This document shows, one piece after another, positions 8,260-17,317 of a stretch of DNA of 64,000 nt; positions within the stretch are counted from its first letter, which is position 1; each line of letters opens with the position of its first letter. Position numbers and translations under genes: made by a program. The stretch comes from Acidicapsa dinghuensis. Its GTDB lineage: Bacteria > Acidobacteriota > Terriglobia > Terriglobales > Acidobacteriaceae. The stretch spans positions 496,001 through 560,000 of the forward strand of contig NZ_JAGSYH010000003.1 in the NCBI RefSeq assembly GCF_025685685.1. Reading direction: 5' to 3'. The notes under the pieces are model-generated. The model searched no databases, was not told where the DNA came from, and was given only the letters and a program-made list of their open reading frames with translations.

Positions 8260-10182
8260 ATGCGCAAACGGCAACTCCTCACCGTTCTACTCATCGCCGC
8301 CTCAACCACACTCCTCGCCCAGATCGAACCCCAACCTCAAAATTCCCATCTCACTAGCAGCACGACAGAACCCACCATGGCCTCAAACGAAAAAACCACC
8401 ACCCCCGCCGCAGCCCCCTCCACAGACGCCTTCACCCCGGAAAACTCCGGCGGCTCCGCCCGCGGCGGCGGTGCCCGCGGAGCCATGCTCACCTCCGACG
8501 GCAGCTCCTCCCACGCCGGCAGGCTCGTCTCCCAGGCCGAAGGCCATCACAAAGACACCTGGTTCGACCACGCCGTCCTCTACGAGATCTACCCCCGCAG
8601 CTTCCAGGACTCCAACGGCGACGGCATCGGTGACATCAACGGCATCACCTCCCGCCTCGACTACCTCCATGACCTCGGCATCGGCGCCATCTGGATCACC
8701 CCCATGTACCCATCCCCCGGCGTCGACTATGGCTACGACATCTCCAACTACACCGCCATCGACCCCGAATACGGCACCATGGCAGACTTCGACCGCATGG
8801 TCGCAGCCGCCAAACAGCGCCACATCCGCGTCATCATGGACTACGTCATCAACCACACCTCGGACCAGCACCAATGGTTCCTCGACTCCCGCTCATCCAA
8901 AGACAATCCCAAACGCGACTGGTACATCTGGCGCGACGCCAAAATCGGCCCCGACGGCAAGCGCCACCCTCCCAACAACTGGCAGTCCTGGTTCGGCGGC
9001 TCCGCATGGACATGGGACGAGAAAACCCAGCAGTACTACTACCACTACTTCTACGTCCAGCAGCCCGACCTCAACTGGCGTAATCCCCAGGTCCGCAAAG
9101 CCATGTACGACGTCCTTCGCTTCTGGATGGACAAAGGCGTAGCCGGCTTCCGCATCGACGCCGTCAGCCGCCTCTTTGAAGACCCCGAGCTGCGCGACGA
9201 TCCCTATCTGCCTGGCTACAACGCCTACGGCGACCGCAACATCCAGCACAAATACACCGACGATCTCCCCGAAGTCCACGACGTCCTCCGCGAAGTCCGC
9301 AACGTCGTCAACGCCTATCCCGGCGACCCTGTCCTCGTCACCGAAGCCGACGAGCCCAACATCACCCAGCTCACTAAGATGTACGGCAACGGCGACGAAG
9401 TTCAGCTCCCGATGGACTTCCAGATCGCCGACCTGAACGAGCTCTCCGCCCCAAAATTCCGCGAGCTCTTCAACCAGATCGAATCCAACACCGCCCACGG
9501 CCAGCCTGAATACTTCTTCTCCAACCACGACCAGCGCCGCCAGTGGGACCGCTACGGCGACGGCGTCCATAACGATCAGATCGCCAGACTCATGGCCGCC
9601 CTGCTCCTCACCACCCGCGGCACCCCGCAGATGTACTACGGCGAAGAGATCGGCATGCGCACCACCGACCCCGCCCGCATCGAAGACGTCCACGACCCCA
9701 TCGGCAAACTCGGCTGGCCCAAAGAAAAAGGCCGCGACGGCGAGCGCACCCCCATGCAGTGGACGCCCGGCCCGCAATCCGGCTTCACCACCAACCCAAA
9801 GCCCTGGCTCCCCATCCCGCCCAGCGCCGGCGCCTACAACGTAGAAACTGAGTCTAAAAATCCCGACTCCATCTACAACACCTACAAGCGCCTGCTCGCT
9901 CTAAGAAAATCCGAGCCGGCCCTGCGCACAGGCGAATACCAGGCCATCGACGAAAACAATCAGCACGTCTTCAGCTACCTCCGCAAGAGCCAGGACGAAA
10001 CCATCCTGATCGCCCTCAACATGAGCGCCCAGAAACACACCATCGACGCCAAAGAAGCGGGCTCCACAGCTGAAGTCCTCTATCGCAGCCCACTGGGCCC
10101 ACACGGCCTCGCCACCGAAACCCTCGACCTCAACAAAGTCACTCTGGAGCCTTTTGGCTTCGTAGTAGCCAAAGTCAAATAG
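8260..10182 (+). CDS. Exported alpha-glucosidase / oligo-1,6-glucosidase-type GH13 enzyme
   Basis: 640 residues. A signal peptide (MRKRQLLTVLLIAASTTLLAQ) leads to a low-complexity Ser/Thr/Ala/Gly linker to about residue 98, then a complete GH13 barrel: AVLYEIYPRSF, region I MDYVINHTS, region II GFRIDAVS with nucleophile D300, region III with acid/base E362 (LVTEADE), region IV SNHD with D424. The C-terminal beta-sandwich is present. The segment PSPGVDYGYDISNY is typical of alpha-glucosidases, oligo-1,6-glucosidases and trehalose synthases rather than alpha-amylases. It would split maltose or isomaltose units in the periplasm. Export is unusual for this subfamily. Trehalose synthase activity cannot be excluded from sequence alone. 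Confidence 0.88.
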   Translation: MRKRQLLTVLLIAASTTLLAQIEPQPQNSHLTSSTTEPTMASNEKTTTPAAAPSTDAFTPENSGGSARGGGARGAMLTSDGSSSHAGRLVSQAEGHHKDTWFDHAVLYEIYPRSFQDSNGDGIGDINGITSRLDYLHDLGIGAIWITPMYPSPGVDYGYDISNYTAIDPEYGTMADFDRMVAAAKQRHIRVIMDYVINHTSDQHQWFLDSRSSKDNPKRDWYIWRDAKIGPDGKRHPPNNWQSWFGGSAWTWDEKTQQYYYHYFYVQQPDLNWRNPQVRKAMYDVLRFWMDKGVAGFRIDAVSRLFEDPELRDDPYLPGYNAYGDRNIQHKYTDDLPEVHDVLREVRNVVNAYPGDPVLVTEADEPNITQLTKMYGNGDEVQLPMDFQIADLNELSAPKFRELFNQIESNTAHGQPEYFFSNHDQRRQWDRYGDGVHNDQIARLMAALLLTTRGTPQMYYGEEIGMRTTDPARIEDVHDPIGKLGWPKEKGRDGERTPMQWTPGPQSGFTTNPKPWLPIPPSAGAYNVETESKNPDSIYNTYKRLLALRKSEPALRTGEYQAIDENNQHVFSYLRKSQDETILIALNMSAQKHTIDAKEAGSTAEVLYRSPLGPHGLATETLDLNKVTLEPFGFVVAKVK

Positions 10183-10219
10183 TGGCAAATCTTACATCAC
10201 TCTCGATGGCATAGAGATT

Positions 10220-10336
10220 TGTCATCCTGAGCGTAGCGAAGGATCTGCTTCCAGCACGCATCACCACAACTCCAGGTGTCTCATCCATTCCGCGGGTGCG
10301 CGGGTTCCCCGGTCTCGCTTTTGAGACGGGGAACCA
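10220..10336. repeat. Composite intergenic repeat: TGTCATCCTGAGCG element plus GGTTCCCC hairpin
   Basis: The first 50 bases (TGTCATCCTGAGCGTAGCGA and the following GGATCTGCTT) recur at 19020, 25743, 31980 and 41770. After CATCACCACAAC comes a hairpin at 10303-10336 with arms GGTTCCCCGGTCTC and GAGACGGGGAACC around a GCTTTT loop, which belongs to the same hairpin family as 52322 and 62833. It lies between convergent genes. Confidence 0.75.
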
Positions 10337-10344
10337 CGACACTG

Positions 10345-11826
10345 CTAATGGCTCATGTAAAACGCCTGCATAAACCGGTACAGCGACCACAGATCCACCT
10401 TGCTCGACATCTCGTATGTCGCGTGCATCGAGAGCAACGGAATCCCCACATCCAGCACCTCCATATTGCGCCGTGACAGGAATCCGCCAATTGTGCCGCC
10501 ACCGCCGACATCCACCTTCGGCGTCTGCGTCTGCCAGGCAATGTGATTGCTGTCAAGAATATGCAGGACCTGTGCAGTGAACTCTGAATTCGGGTTGAAC
10601 CCCGCGCCATACATCTTCACGGCGACACCATACCCGACAATAGCTGAGTTCGAATTCTCGGAGTTGCCCGGAAAAAGCGGATTGACGCCATCATTGCAAT
10701 CCGCCGACAACACCTTGGTATTCGCGAAAGCGGTGCGCAAATCCAGCGCAGTCGCTGGCTTTGAAGAAGCAGCCTGGGTCTGCGCATCGATGAGTTCGGT
10801 AAAAGCCGTATCAATGAAGTCGGAGCCGGCGCCCGTATTGTTTACGCTACCCACCTCTTCGAAGTTGCTGATGTAGGTGAAGGCCGTCTTCCGCGGCGTC
10901 CCCTTCACATCAAACAGCGCGCGAGAAGCGTCGTAAGACGAAAGCTTATCGTCCTGTCCCCACGATCCCGTCAACCCGCCGTCGACGCCCACGTCGGCTG
11001 GCTGCGTTGCAGGCACAAGCTCAAGCTCCGCCGCCACCAGATCCTCATCGCGAATCTGAAACCGCCGCCGAAGCTCGGACATTACCTCAGCTGCCACCGT
11101 ATCGTGCACTCCGGGGATTGAGCCGACAACCGGGTTCATCTCTTCACCCGAGAAGACTTCCGTATACGTGCGGTTGCGCAGCAGCTTATCCGAGTGCGGT
11201 GCGGCATCAGGAATCACAAAGACAGGGTCACCCGGCGTAAAACCGATATTGACCTCGACATGTCGTCCATCCACCGTGTCTATATGACCCACCAGCGCCA
11301 TCGGCAGATTGGACCACTGATATCGCTTGATGCCTCCATAGGGAATCGTCTTCAGCAGTGCAACTGAGCCAGGTGCGTCGATCACAGGCCGCGCCTTGAG
11401 ATTGATATGCGGCGAATCCTCATGCGCAGCCACCATCCGCGAGCCGCTGATAATAGGGTCCGAACCAATAATCGCGAACAACACGGCACGGCCGCGATTG
11501 TTCACAACGAGCCGCGCGCCCGGTTTCACCTGAGACGACGAGGTGAAATCCTGAAAGCCCGCTTCATGCGCAAGCCGCACCAGCTCCTGGTCAGACAGCG
11601 AGGCAGACTTGGCATGGCGCATGTAGTCCTTGTATGGGCCCGCGAAGGCAAAGACCTGCGTGCGCTGGTCGGGCGTGAGCGTGATCCAGGCTGATTTGGC
11701 GGCTACTTTGCCGGTATCTTTGCTGGCTTCGGAGGGACGCTCATCTTCCTGAGCGAAGGCGGCGAAAGTGAGGGCGGCGACACAGACAAACAAAGCCAGA
11801 AGCTTGGCACAATGAACATGAGGCAT
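10345..11826 (-). CDS. M18-family zinc aminopeptidase with an export signal
   Basis: About 493 residues. The core has all expected M18 dinuclear-zinc features: AAHEDSPHINLK (metal and catalytic H/D), GSWGQDDKLSSY, the catalytic and ligand pair NFEEVGS, ADCNDGVNP, and a C-terminal His in MHATYEMSSK. Such enzymes remove acidic or neutral N-terminal residues from peptides. The start at 11826 puts a clear signal peptide at the N-terminus (CAKLLALFVCVAALTFAAFAQ); the frame continues upstream to 11916 without a better ribosome site. M18 enzymes are normally cytosolic, so a secreted or periplasmic form is notable. It is a single gene. Confidence 0.87.
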   Translation of the reverse strand: MPHVHCAKLLALFVCVAALTFAAFAQEDERPSEASKDTGKVAAKSAWITLTPDQRTQVFAFAGPYKDYMRHAKSASLSDQELVRLAHEAGFQDFTSSSQVKPGARLVVNNRGRAVLFAIIGSDPIISGSRMVAAHEDSPHINLKARPVIDAPGSVALLKTIPYGGIKRYQWSNLPMALVGHIDTVDGRHVEVNIGFTPGDPVFVIPDAAPHSDKLLRNRTYTEVFSGEEMNPVVGSIPGVHDTVAAEVMSELRRRFQIRDEDLVAAELELVPATQPADVGVDGGLTGSWGQDDKLSSYDASRALFDVKGTPRKTAFTYISNFEEVGSVNNTGAGSDFIDTAFTELIDAQTQAASSKPATALDLRTAFANTKVLSADCNDGVNPLFPGNSENSNSAIVGYGVAVKMYGAGFNPNSEFTAQVLHILDSNHIAWQTQTPKVDVGGGGTIGGFLSRRNMEVLDVGIPLLSMHATYEMSSKVDLWSLYRFMQAFYMSH

Positions 11827-11961
11827 ACCTGAGGATACCGGGAGAGCGTCGATAAGGGAACGCTCGGGCTTCGCGAAAAAAGCGATGCACGCCGCACGCG
11901 CAAATTCGCCAGGCATGGTTGCATCGCATGCCCGGCGAGTTCTACGCGTATTTTCTGATCG

Positions 11962-12726
11962 TTATGCCGTCGCCTTCGCAACGAGGAACTTCTTCAGCGA
12001 AGCGAACCCCAGATAAGCCGCAGCCAGCAACGACACCCAGGCTCCCGCGCCTACCGAGATCTGCTTCATCACTTCTTTGCGCATCTCTTCGGCTACTTCC
12101 GCCGGCGCGCCATCCGCTGCCGAGCCCAAGCCATGCATAGCCAGTAAAGCCACCAACACCATGAACACCAGCGGCAGCAGTCCGCCCAGCGCAGCACGCT
12201 TATCCTTCCACAGCGCGCCGACAAACGGTCCGGCCAGAGCCACGATCCCGAGAAATCCATAAAACCCAGCGCTTCCATGGGTCGACATCTGCTGCATCGC
12301 CTCAATCACATTCGAAGCGTTCAGCAGCCCCAGCAAATGCCAGAACGTAAAGCTGAACTTGCCGACAAATCCGCCATCGACCGTTATAGTCGCCAGGAAG
12401 AACCACCCGACAATCAGCACAGCCGTCGCAATCAGCGTCGGCATACCAAACTTCGCCACTGCCGTCGATGCGAATGCAGATCCCTTTTCCTTCGCCAACG
12501 CCATCGCGCGTTCGGTTTGTTCCTTCGCAAGCTGCGACTCGGAGACAGCCGTCACTGAAAACACCATGCCATCCGCGCTGAAATCCACGTCCACTACCGT
12601 GCCCGGCTGCGGCAGCGTCGCCGATCTCCACACGCCTTCCATCGGAAACGTGTACTGTTGTCCGTCCACAATCACCAGACCCGGCCCGTTGGTCGGATCG
12701 CGCAAGATCTTTCCTCGCTTGCTCAT
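11962..12726 (-). CDS. Membrane protein with an N-terminal small beta-barrel-like domain, function unknown
   Basis: About 254 residues. The first 65 residues (KRGKILRDPTNGPGLVIVDG ... VVDVDFSADGMVFSV) look like a small OB/cold-shock-like beta barrel. Four hydrophobic segments follow: FGMPTLIATAVLIVGWFFLA, FYGFLGIVALAGPFVGAL, LGGLLPLVFMVLVALLA and ISVGAGAWVSLLAAAYLG. The start at 12726 has an AGGAGG box 6 bases upstream, much better than the in-frame ATG at 12789. It is divergent from the ECF sigma gene. I recognise the general architecture but not a function. Confidence 0.7.
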   Translation of the reverse strand: MSKRGKILRDPTNGPGLVIVDGQQYTFPMEGVWRSATLPQPGTVVDVDFSADGMVFSVTAVSESQLAKEQTERAMALAKEKGSAFASTAVAKFGMPTLIATAVLIVGWFFLATITVDGGFVGKFSFTFWHLLGLLNASNVIEAMQQMSTHGSAGFYGFLGIVALAGPFVGALWKDKRAALGGLLPLVFMVLVALLAMHGLGSAADGAPAEVAEEMRKEVMKQISVGAGAWVSLLAAAYLGFASLKKFLVAKATA

Positions 12727-12920
12727 CTCACCCTCCTCGCAACCCGTTTGAATTTCCCTTCGGTTTCGGGTTGTTACCGCTTCCCGCAAGTGCTACCATC
12801 GCGCCAAGAACGAATCAGCCAATTCTGTTCCCCCACAATGTCTTTCTTGCAAGAGCGTTCCTGCGGCCTTACCGCAGCTTTCTCTGCCATCTAGAGCGCA
12901 ATTTCGGGGGGAAACTGGTC

Positions 12921-13496
12921 ATGCAGCAGGAAAAATCTGAAATATTTTTCGATCCGTCTCGCGAGCCCATACATCCGGCGATGCCGCGTCACGCGCTCGA
13001 CGACCTCTTCAGCGCGGCGTATGAAGAGCTGCGCCGTCTCGCCTCCGCCATTCGCCGCACTGACTCGAACGCCACCGTCAGCGCCACCACGCTCGTCAAC
13101 GAAGCATGGATCAAGCTCTCGCACTCGCCTGACTTCGCGTATCAGTCGAAGCTTCACTTCAAGCGCATCGCCGGCCGCGCCATGCGCCAGTTGCTCATCG
13201 AGGCCGCACGCCGCAAGCACGCCAACAAACGCGGCGGCGATTTTGCTTTCGTCACCTTCGATGAAGCCATCCAGCATGGCCCTGCACGCGCCGGCGAACT
13301 CCTCGCCATCGACGCCGCTCTCGACAAGCTCACCGAACTCAGCCCGCGTCAGGCCATGGTCGTCGAGTGCCGTTTCTTCGCCGGCATGGACGCCACCCAA
13401 ATCGCACAGGTTCTCGACATCTCCGAAGCCACCGTCCAGCGCGACTGGCGAGCCGCCAAAGCATGGCTCGGCTCTGCATTGCGCCAGGCTGACTAG
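12921..13496 (+). CDS. ECF-type RNA polymerase sigma factor (TIGR02999-like)
   Basis: 191 residues. The arrangement DLFSAAYEELRRLA, ATTLVNEAWIKL, FKRIAGRAMRQLLIEAARRK and a C-terminal helix-turn-helix (LSPRQAMVVECRFFAGM, ISEATVQRDWRAAKAWL) is that of the ECF subgroup common in Acidobacteria and Planctomycetes. The start at 12921 follows a GGGGGG tract at about 10 bases. The kinase gene begins 14 bases after its stop, a strong sign that the two are co-transcribed and that the kinase controls sigma activity, as is known for several ECF subgroups paired with Hanks-type kinases. Confidence 0.9.
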   Translation: MQQEKSEIFFDPSREPIHPAMPRHALDDLFSAAYEELRRLASAIRRTDSNATVSATTLVNEAWIKLSHSPDFAYQSKLHFKRIAGRAMRQLLIEAARRKHANKRGGDFAFVTFDEAIQHGPARAGELLAIDAALDKLTELSPRQAMVVECRFFAGMDATQIAQVLDISEATVQRDWRAAKAWLGSALRQAD

Positions 13497-13510
13497 AGCG
13501 GAGGGTGCTC

Positions 13511-16132
13511 ATGGACACAGCAACCTGGGAAAAAATCCAAACCCTCTTTCACCAGGCGCTCGACCTGCCCGAGCTTGAGCGCGACGCATTTCTACGCCAT
13601 GCCTGCACCGATGATGCCACCATGCTCGCCGAGCTCCACGCCATGCTCGCCGCCGATGCTGAAGGCACCTTCCTCGACAACGACCTCGCTCGCGTAGCCG
13701 CCGGAGTCATCGAAGAGCCATCCGCAACCCAGCACATCTCTCGCACCTTCGGCCCTTACACCACCGTTCACTTGCTCGGCGAGGGAGGCATGGCCGTCGT
13801 CTATCTTGCCCAGCGCAAAGACCTCGGCGGCCACGTCGCCATCAAGGTCTTGCGCGACGCCTGGCTAAGTCCCTCGCGCCGCGAGCGCTTCCTCAGCGAA
13901 CAGCGAACACTCGCCCAACTCAACTATCCCTCCATCGCCCATCTCTACGACGCCGATACGCTTTCTGACGGCACGCCCTGGTTCGCAATGGAGTACGTTC
14001 AGGGCATCTCGCTCACCGCATGGTGCGCCAAACACAACTGCTCCATCACGCGCCGCCTGCAGCTCTTCCGCACCGTCTGCGACGCTGTGCAGTATGCGCA
14101 TCAACAAGCCGTCATCCACCGCGATCTCAAACCCTCCAACATCTACGTCAAAGACGACGGTTCCATTCGCCTGCTCGACTTCGGCATCGCCAAGCATCTC
14201 GAAACTCTGGAAACACCAGCCTCGCAAACCGTGACCAGCCTGCGCATGTTGACGCCCGCATACGCCTCACCCGAGCAGATTCGTGGCGAAGCAGTCTCCG
14301 TGCAGGCAGATGTCTATTCACTCGGCATCATTCTCTTCGAACTGCTCACCAGCTCACTACCGTACGATCTCTCCAACCTGACACCTGGTGAATCCGCCAC
14401 GCTCCTGCTCGATCACGACACGCCGAAACCATCTGCCCTGGTAGCTCGCAATCGCATGGCGGACAAGCCAGCTCTTGTGGCCAGCCGCCGCGAATGGGCC
14501 GACCTCGACGTTCTCTGTCTTGCTGCGCTGCACAAGGATCAGCAGCGCCGCTACCGCACCGTAGACGCTCTTATTCGCGACATAGATCACTATCTCTCCA
14601 GCGAACCACTTGACGTGCGCCGCGACAGTCTCTGGTATCGCGCCAGCACCTTCGTCCGCCGCAACCGTCGAGCCGTCGCCTTTGCTACCGGTGTTCTTGT
14701 CTTCATCGCCGCGCTTATCACCTGGTCAACCCTGCGTATCGCCCGCGCCCGCGATGCCGCTCTCGCAGAAGCAGCACGCACCGCGCGAGTCCAAAGCTTT
14801 CTCGTCAATCTCTTCGATGGCGGCAATGAAGATACCGGCCCCCCCGGTGATCTTCGCGTCGTCCAGCTAGTCGATCGTGGCGCCGTCGAAGCCAATGCCT
14901 TAAGTACCGCCCCGCGCACTCAGGCTGAACTCTTCGAAACCCTCGGCACCGTCGAAGATCACCTCGGCAAATACGACAAAGCCGACCAGCTCCTGCATTC
15001 GTCCCTGGCCCTGCGCACAAAACTCAATGGTCCCGACAGCCCCGAGGCTGCCGAAGCCCTCCTCGATATCAGCAAACTGCGCATGGATCAGGCGCGCTTC
15101 GATGAAGCGGAACAGCTCGCGCGCCAGGCCCTCGCCATCGACAACAAACAGCTTCCACCCTCACACCCCGCGCGTGCCAAAGCCATCTCCGTCCTCGGCA
15201 TGGTTCTTGAAGATCAAGGCAAATACTCCGAAGCTATCCCAATCCTGCAACAAGCTGTCGCTCTCCAGTCCGCTCCCGGTGGCGTTGAAACCGATCTCTC
15301 CGCCAGTCTTACCGAACTCGCCAACTGCCAGTTCTACTCTGGCCATCTCGACATCGCCAACAGCCTCAATCAACGCGTCCTGGCCATCGACCGCCGCCTC
15401 TACGGCGACCGCAACCCCCAACTAGCCGACGACCTCATCAACCTCGGCGCTGTCCAGTACGAGTGGGGACACTTCACCGAGGCCGAAAAATACGACCGCC
15501 AGGCTCTCGACATCGAGCGCTCCTTCTACGGCAACGATCATCCTGAGACCGCCTCCGCCATGACGCTTCTCGCACGAGCTCTCAACGCAGAGAGCCGCCC
15601 AGCCGACGCCGTCACCCTTCTCAAGTCCGCACTCTCCATTGAAGAAAAAGCCTATGGTCTCGTGCATCCACGCGTCGCATCCACCCTCAACGATCTGGGT
15701 CACGCCGCGCAGAGGACTGGCAACTTCGACGAGGCCCGCGCCGATTTCCAACGCATGGCCGACATCTATCGCACCGTATACAACGGCAAGCACTATTACA
15801 TCGGCGTCGCTCTCGGAAATCTCGCTTCAGCCGAGGCCGCGCAAAAGCAGTACGCTTCCGCCGAGCGGCACTATCGTGAAGCTCTCGCCATGTATGCCGA
15901 TACGTTGCCTGCGAATCACAAATACATCGGCACCACCCACGGCAAGCTTGGCCGTCTGCTCCTGCAACAGGATCGCTACAAAGAAGCAGCACAAGAGTCT
16001 GTACTTGCATATCAGAATCTCAAGGCTCAGCCTACTCCGCCCACGGATGCTCTCCAGGAGATTCGCATCGATTTGCAGCAGGAATACACCGCACTCCATC
16101 AGCCGCAAGAACTCGCCGCCATCTTGCACTGA
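13511..16132 (+). CDS. Transmembrane Ser/Thr protein kinase with TPR repeats
   Basis: 873 residues. A short N-terminal helical module (TWEKIQTLFHQALDLP...) is followed by a complete kinase domain: glycine loop LGEGGMAVVYLA, K112 in VAIKVL, catalytic D205 in IHRDLKPSN, D223 of DFG. One transmembrane helix lies at about 386-405 (AVAFATGVLVFIAALITW), and the outer half consists of many TPR units (e.g. ALEDQGKYSEAIPILQQA and similar). The ATG at 13511 has GGAGG 6 bases upstream. Only 14 bases separate it from the ECF sigma gene, so the pair probably forms a signalling unit in which the kinase senses through its TPR domain and acts on the sigma factor. Confidence 0.92.
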   Translation: MDTATWEKIQTLFHQALDLPELERDAFLRHACTDDATMLAELHAMLAADAEGTFLDNDLARVAAGVIEEPSATQHISRTFGPYTTVHLLGEGGMAVVYLAQRKDLGGHVAIKVLRDAWLSPSRRERFLSEQRTLAQLNYPSIAHLYDADTLSDGTPWFAMEYVQGISLTAWCAKHNCSITRRLQLFRTVCDAVQYAHQQAVIHRDLKPSNIYVKDDGSIRLLDFGIAKHLETLETPASQTVTSLRMLTPAYASPEQIRGEAVSVQADVYSLGIILFELLTSSLPYDLSNLTPGESATLLLDHDTPKPSALVARNRMADKPALVASRREWADLDVLCLAALHKDQQRRYRTVDALIRDIDHYLSSEPLDVRRDSLWYRASTFVRRNRRAVAFATGVLVFIAALITWSTLRIARARDAALAEAARTARVQSFLVNLFDGGNEDTGPPGDLRVVQLVDRGAVEANALSTAPRTQAELFETLGTVEDHLGKYDKADQLLHSSLALRTKLNGPDSPEAAEALLDISKLRMDQARFDEAEQLARQALAIDNKQLPPSHPARAKAISVLGMVLEDQGKYSEAIPILQQAVALQSAPGGVETDLSASLTELANCQFYSGHLDIANSLNQRVLAIDRRLYGDRNPQLADDLINLGAVQYEWGHFTEAEKYDRQALDIERSFYGNDHPETASAMTLLARALNAESRPADAVTLLKSALSIEEKAYGLVHPRVASTLNDLGHAAQRTGNFDEARADFQRMADIYRTVYNGKHYYIGVALGNLASAEAAQKQYASAERHYREALAMYADTLPANHKYIGTTHGKLGRLLLQQDRYKEAAQESVLAYQNLKAQPTPPTDALQEIRIDLQQEYTALHQPQELAAILH

Positions 16133-16181
16133 GCCAGGCAGCACAGGACGCCCCATTCACTCCAGATCGCACATCGTCACC

Positions 16182-17000
16182 TTAGTTCGGCGAAGGACGA
16201 TCCATATGCTCAATCACCACAACCGGCACCGGACCTTTCGCCGGCACCAGCTTCAGCCCAAGCTGCTCTTTCAGCGCGGTAGAGAGTTGCGGTGCATCCG
16301 CGGAATCATCTGCCGCTTGTTGACCGTCAGGCGTCCACCTCAGCTCGAAGTCGAACTTCTTCTCGCCAAGCCCTGTCTTGTCCACAATCAGACGCCCCAC
16401 GGAATTCGTAAATCCAGTCACGATGGCATCCACCTGCATGCCTTTCGCCACCAACCTTCCGCGGTACATCGACTCGGAGGCGTTTTCACTCGCGACCGCT
16501 TCTTTCATCTTCAGCCCGCCCTTGGCGATCACAAGATCATAGACAGGCAACTCTCTCGTCTCTTCATGTGCCTTGAACTGGCACCGCTCCTCCAGAATCG
16601 ACCGGATCATCGGCTCCTCTTCTGCCCATTGCTGCTTCTCAGAGAGATGCTTCCATCGCTCAACCGTCTGTGCATCCACCTTCGCCACAATGTCATAGGT
16701 CTCTGACTTCGCCCAGCCAGGCAACCCCGAGATCTGATCCTCCATTTCAATGTCGTACGCCGCTTGAACCAACGAGTACATGCTTATATTCCACCATTCC
16801 ATGCCATCGGGCAGAGTCCTCATTCCGCTGCCAGCCTCTCCGGGCTTATGCGGCTTGATCGAAACAACCTCATAACTCGGAGCTTTGTCGCCTGCGCTAA
16901 CCGCGCCAGGAGACTGCGCATCAGCTGCCGAACTGCCCTGCCCGAACACCGGCAACATAGACACAATCCAACACGCCGCAAGAAAGATAAGCCTTTGCAT
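16182..17000 (-). CDS. TIGR03435 family secreted protein
   Basis: 272 residues with a signal peptide (MQRLIFLAACWIVSMLPVFG). The segments SYEVVSIKPHKPG, MEWWNISMYSLVQAAYDI, WAKSETYDIVAKVDAQT, MIRSILEERCQFKAHEETRE and LPVYDLVIAKGGLKMK match the TIGR03435 family, which is expanded in Acidobacteria and has no assigned function. It ends convergent to the kinase gene with a 49-bp gap. Function unknown; periplasmic location inferred. Confidence 0.85.
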   Translation of the reverse strand: MQRLIFLAACWIVSMLPVFGQGSSAADAQSPGAVSAGDKAPSYEVVSIKPHKPGEAGSGMRTLPDGMEWWNISMYSLVQAAYDIEMEDQISGLPGWAKSETYDIVAKVDAQTVERWKHLSEKQQWAEEEPMIRSILEERCQFKAHEETRELPVYDLVIAKGGLKMKEAVASENASESMYRGRLVAKGMQVDAIVTGFTNSVGRLIVDKTGLGEKKFDFELRWTPDGQQAADDSADAPQLSTALKEQLGLKLVPAKGPVPVVVIEHMDRPSPN

Positions 17001-17317
17001 AGCTCACGCATTGTAACGCCATTCCCTTGCAATAAACTCCAGATACGTCAGCTATCGCAGTTAAGGTTGGGCCATCGCCGGGCACCCATTCATTTCACCC
17101 TTTCTGTGGAATGAATGGGAAACGACCCCAGGCCATGCACCAACCTCGCAAACCCATTTGCGCAACACACGAACCGGAGAGAGCAGTGGTATTTATGCCA
17201 TTGAATCGTAAGGCCAGCACAAACGGGGCTTCAGCCCCGGGCCTTTCACACTCACACGCACACCATCCACTAACCCATCCCAACCCGCACACTCCTCACG
17301 TTGATACAATCCGCCCT
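17001..17317. repeat. Intergenic region with two hairpin repeats (17082-17125 and 17158-17247)
   Basis: The first hairpin has perfect 10-base arms CCCATTCATT (17085-17094) and AATGAATGGG (17110-17119), and is the same family as 20178 and 21208. The second element carries CGAACCGGAGAGAGCAGTGG and a GGGGCTTCAGCCCC hairpin also seen at 27684, 35429 and 52385. An open frame that runs through this repeat into the fucosidase gene is taken as chance. Confidence 0.75.

Noticed and set aside
8893..9777. 294-codon minus-strand frame inside the GH13 gene
   Set aside because: Val/Ala/Gly/Asp-rich mirror of a G+C-rich gene without start signal.
10220..10270. Possible CRISPR or tRNA fragment from repeated intergenic sequence
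   Set aside because: Copies are scattered kilobases apart without regular spacers and do not fold as tRNA; they are dispersed intergenic repeats.
17111..17317. Extended N-terminus of the fucosidase
   Set aside because: Starts inside a hairpin repeat; the ATG at 17318 gives a normal signal peptide.
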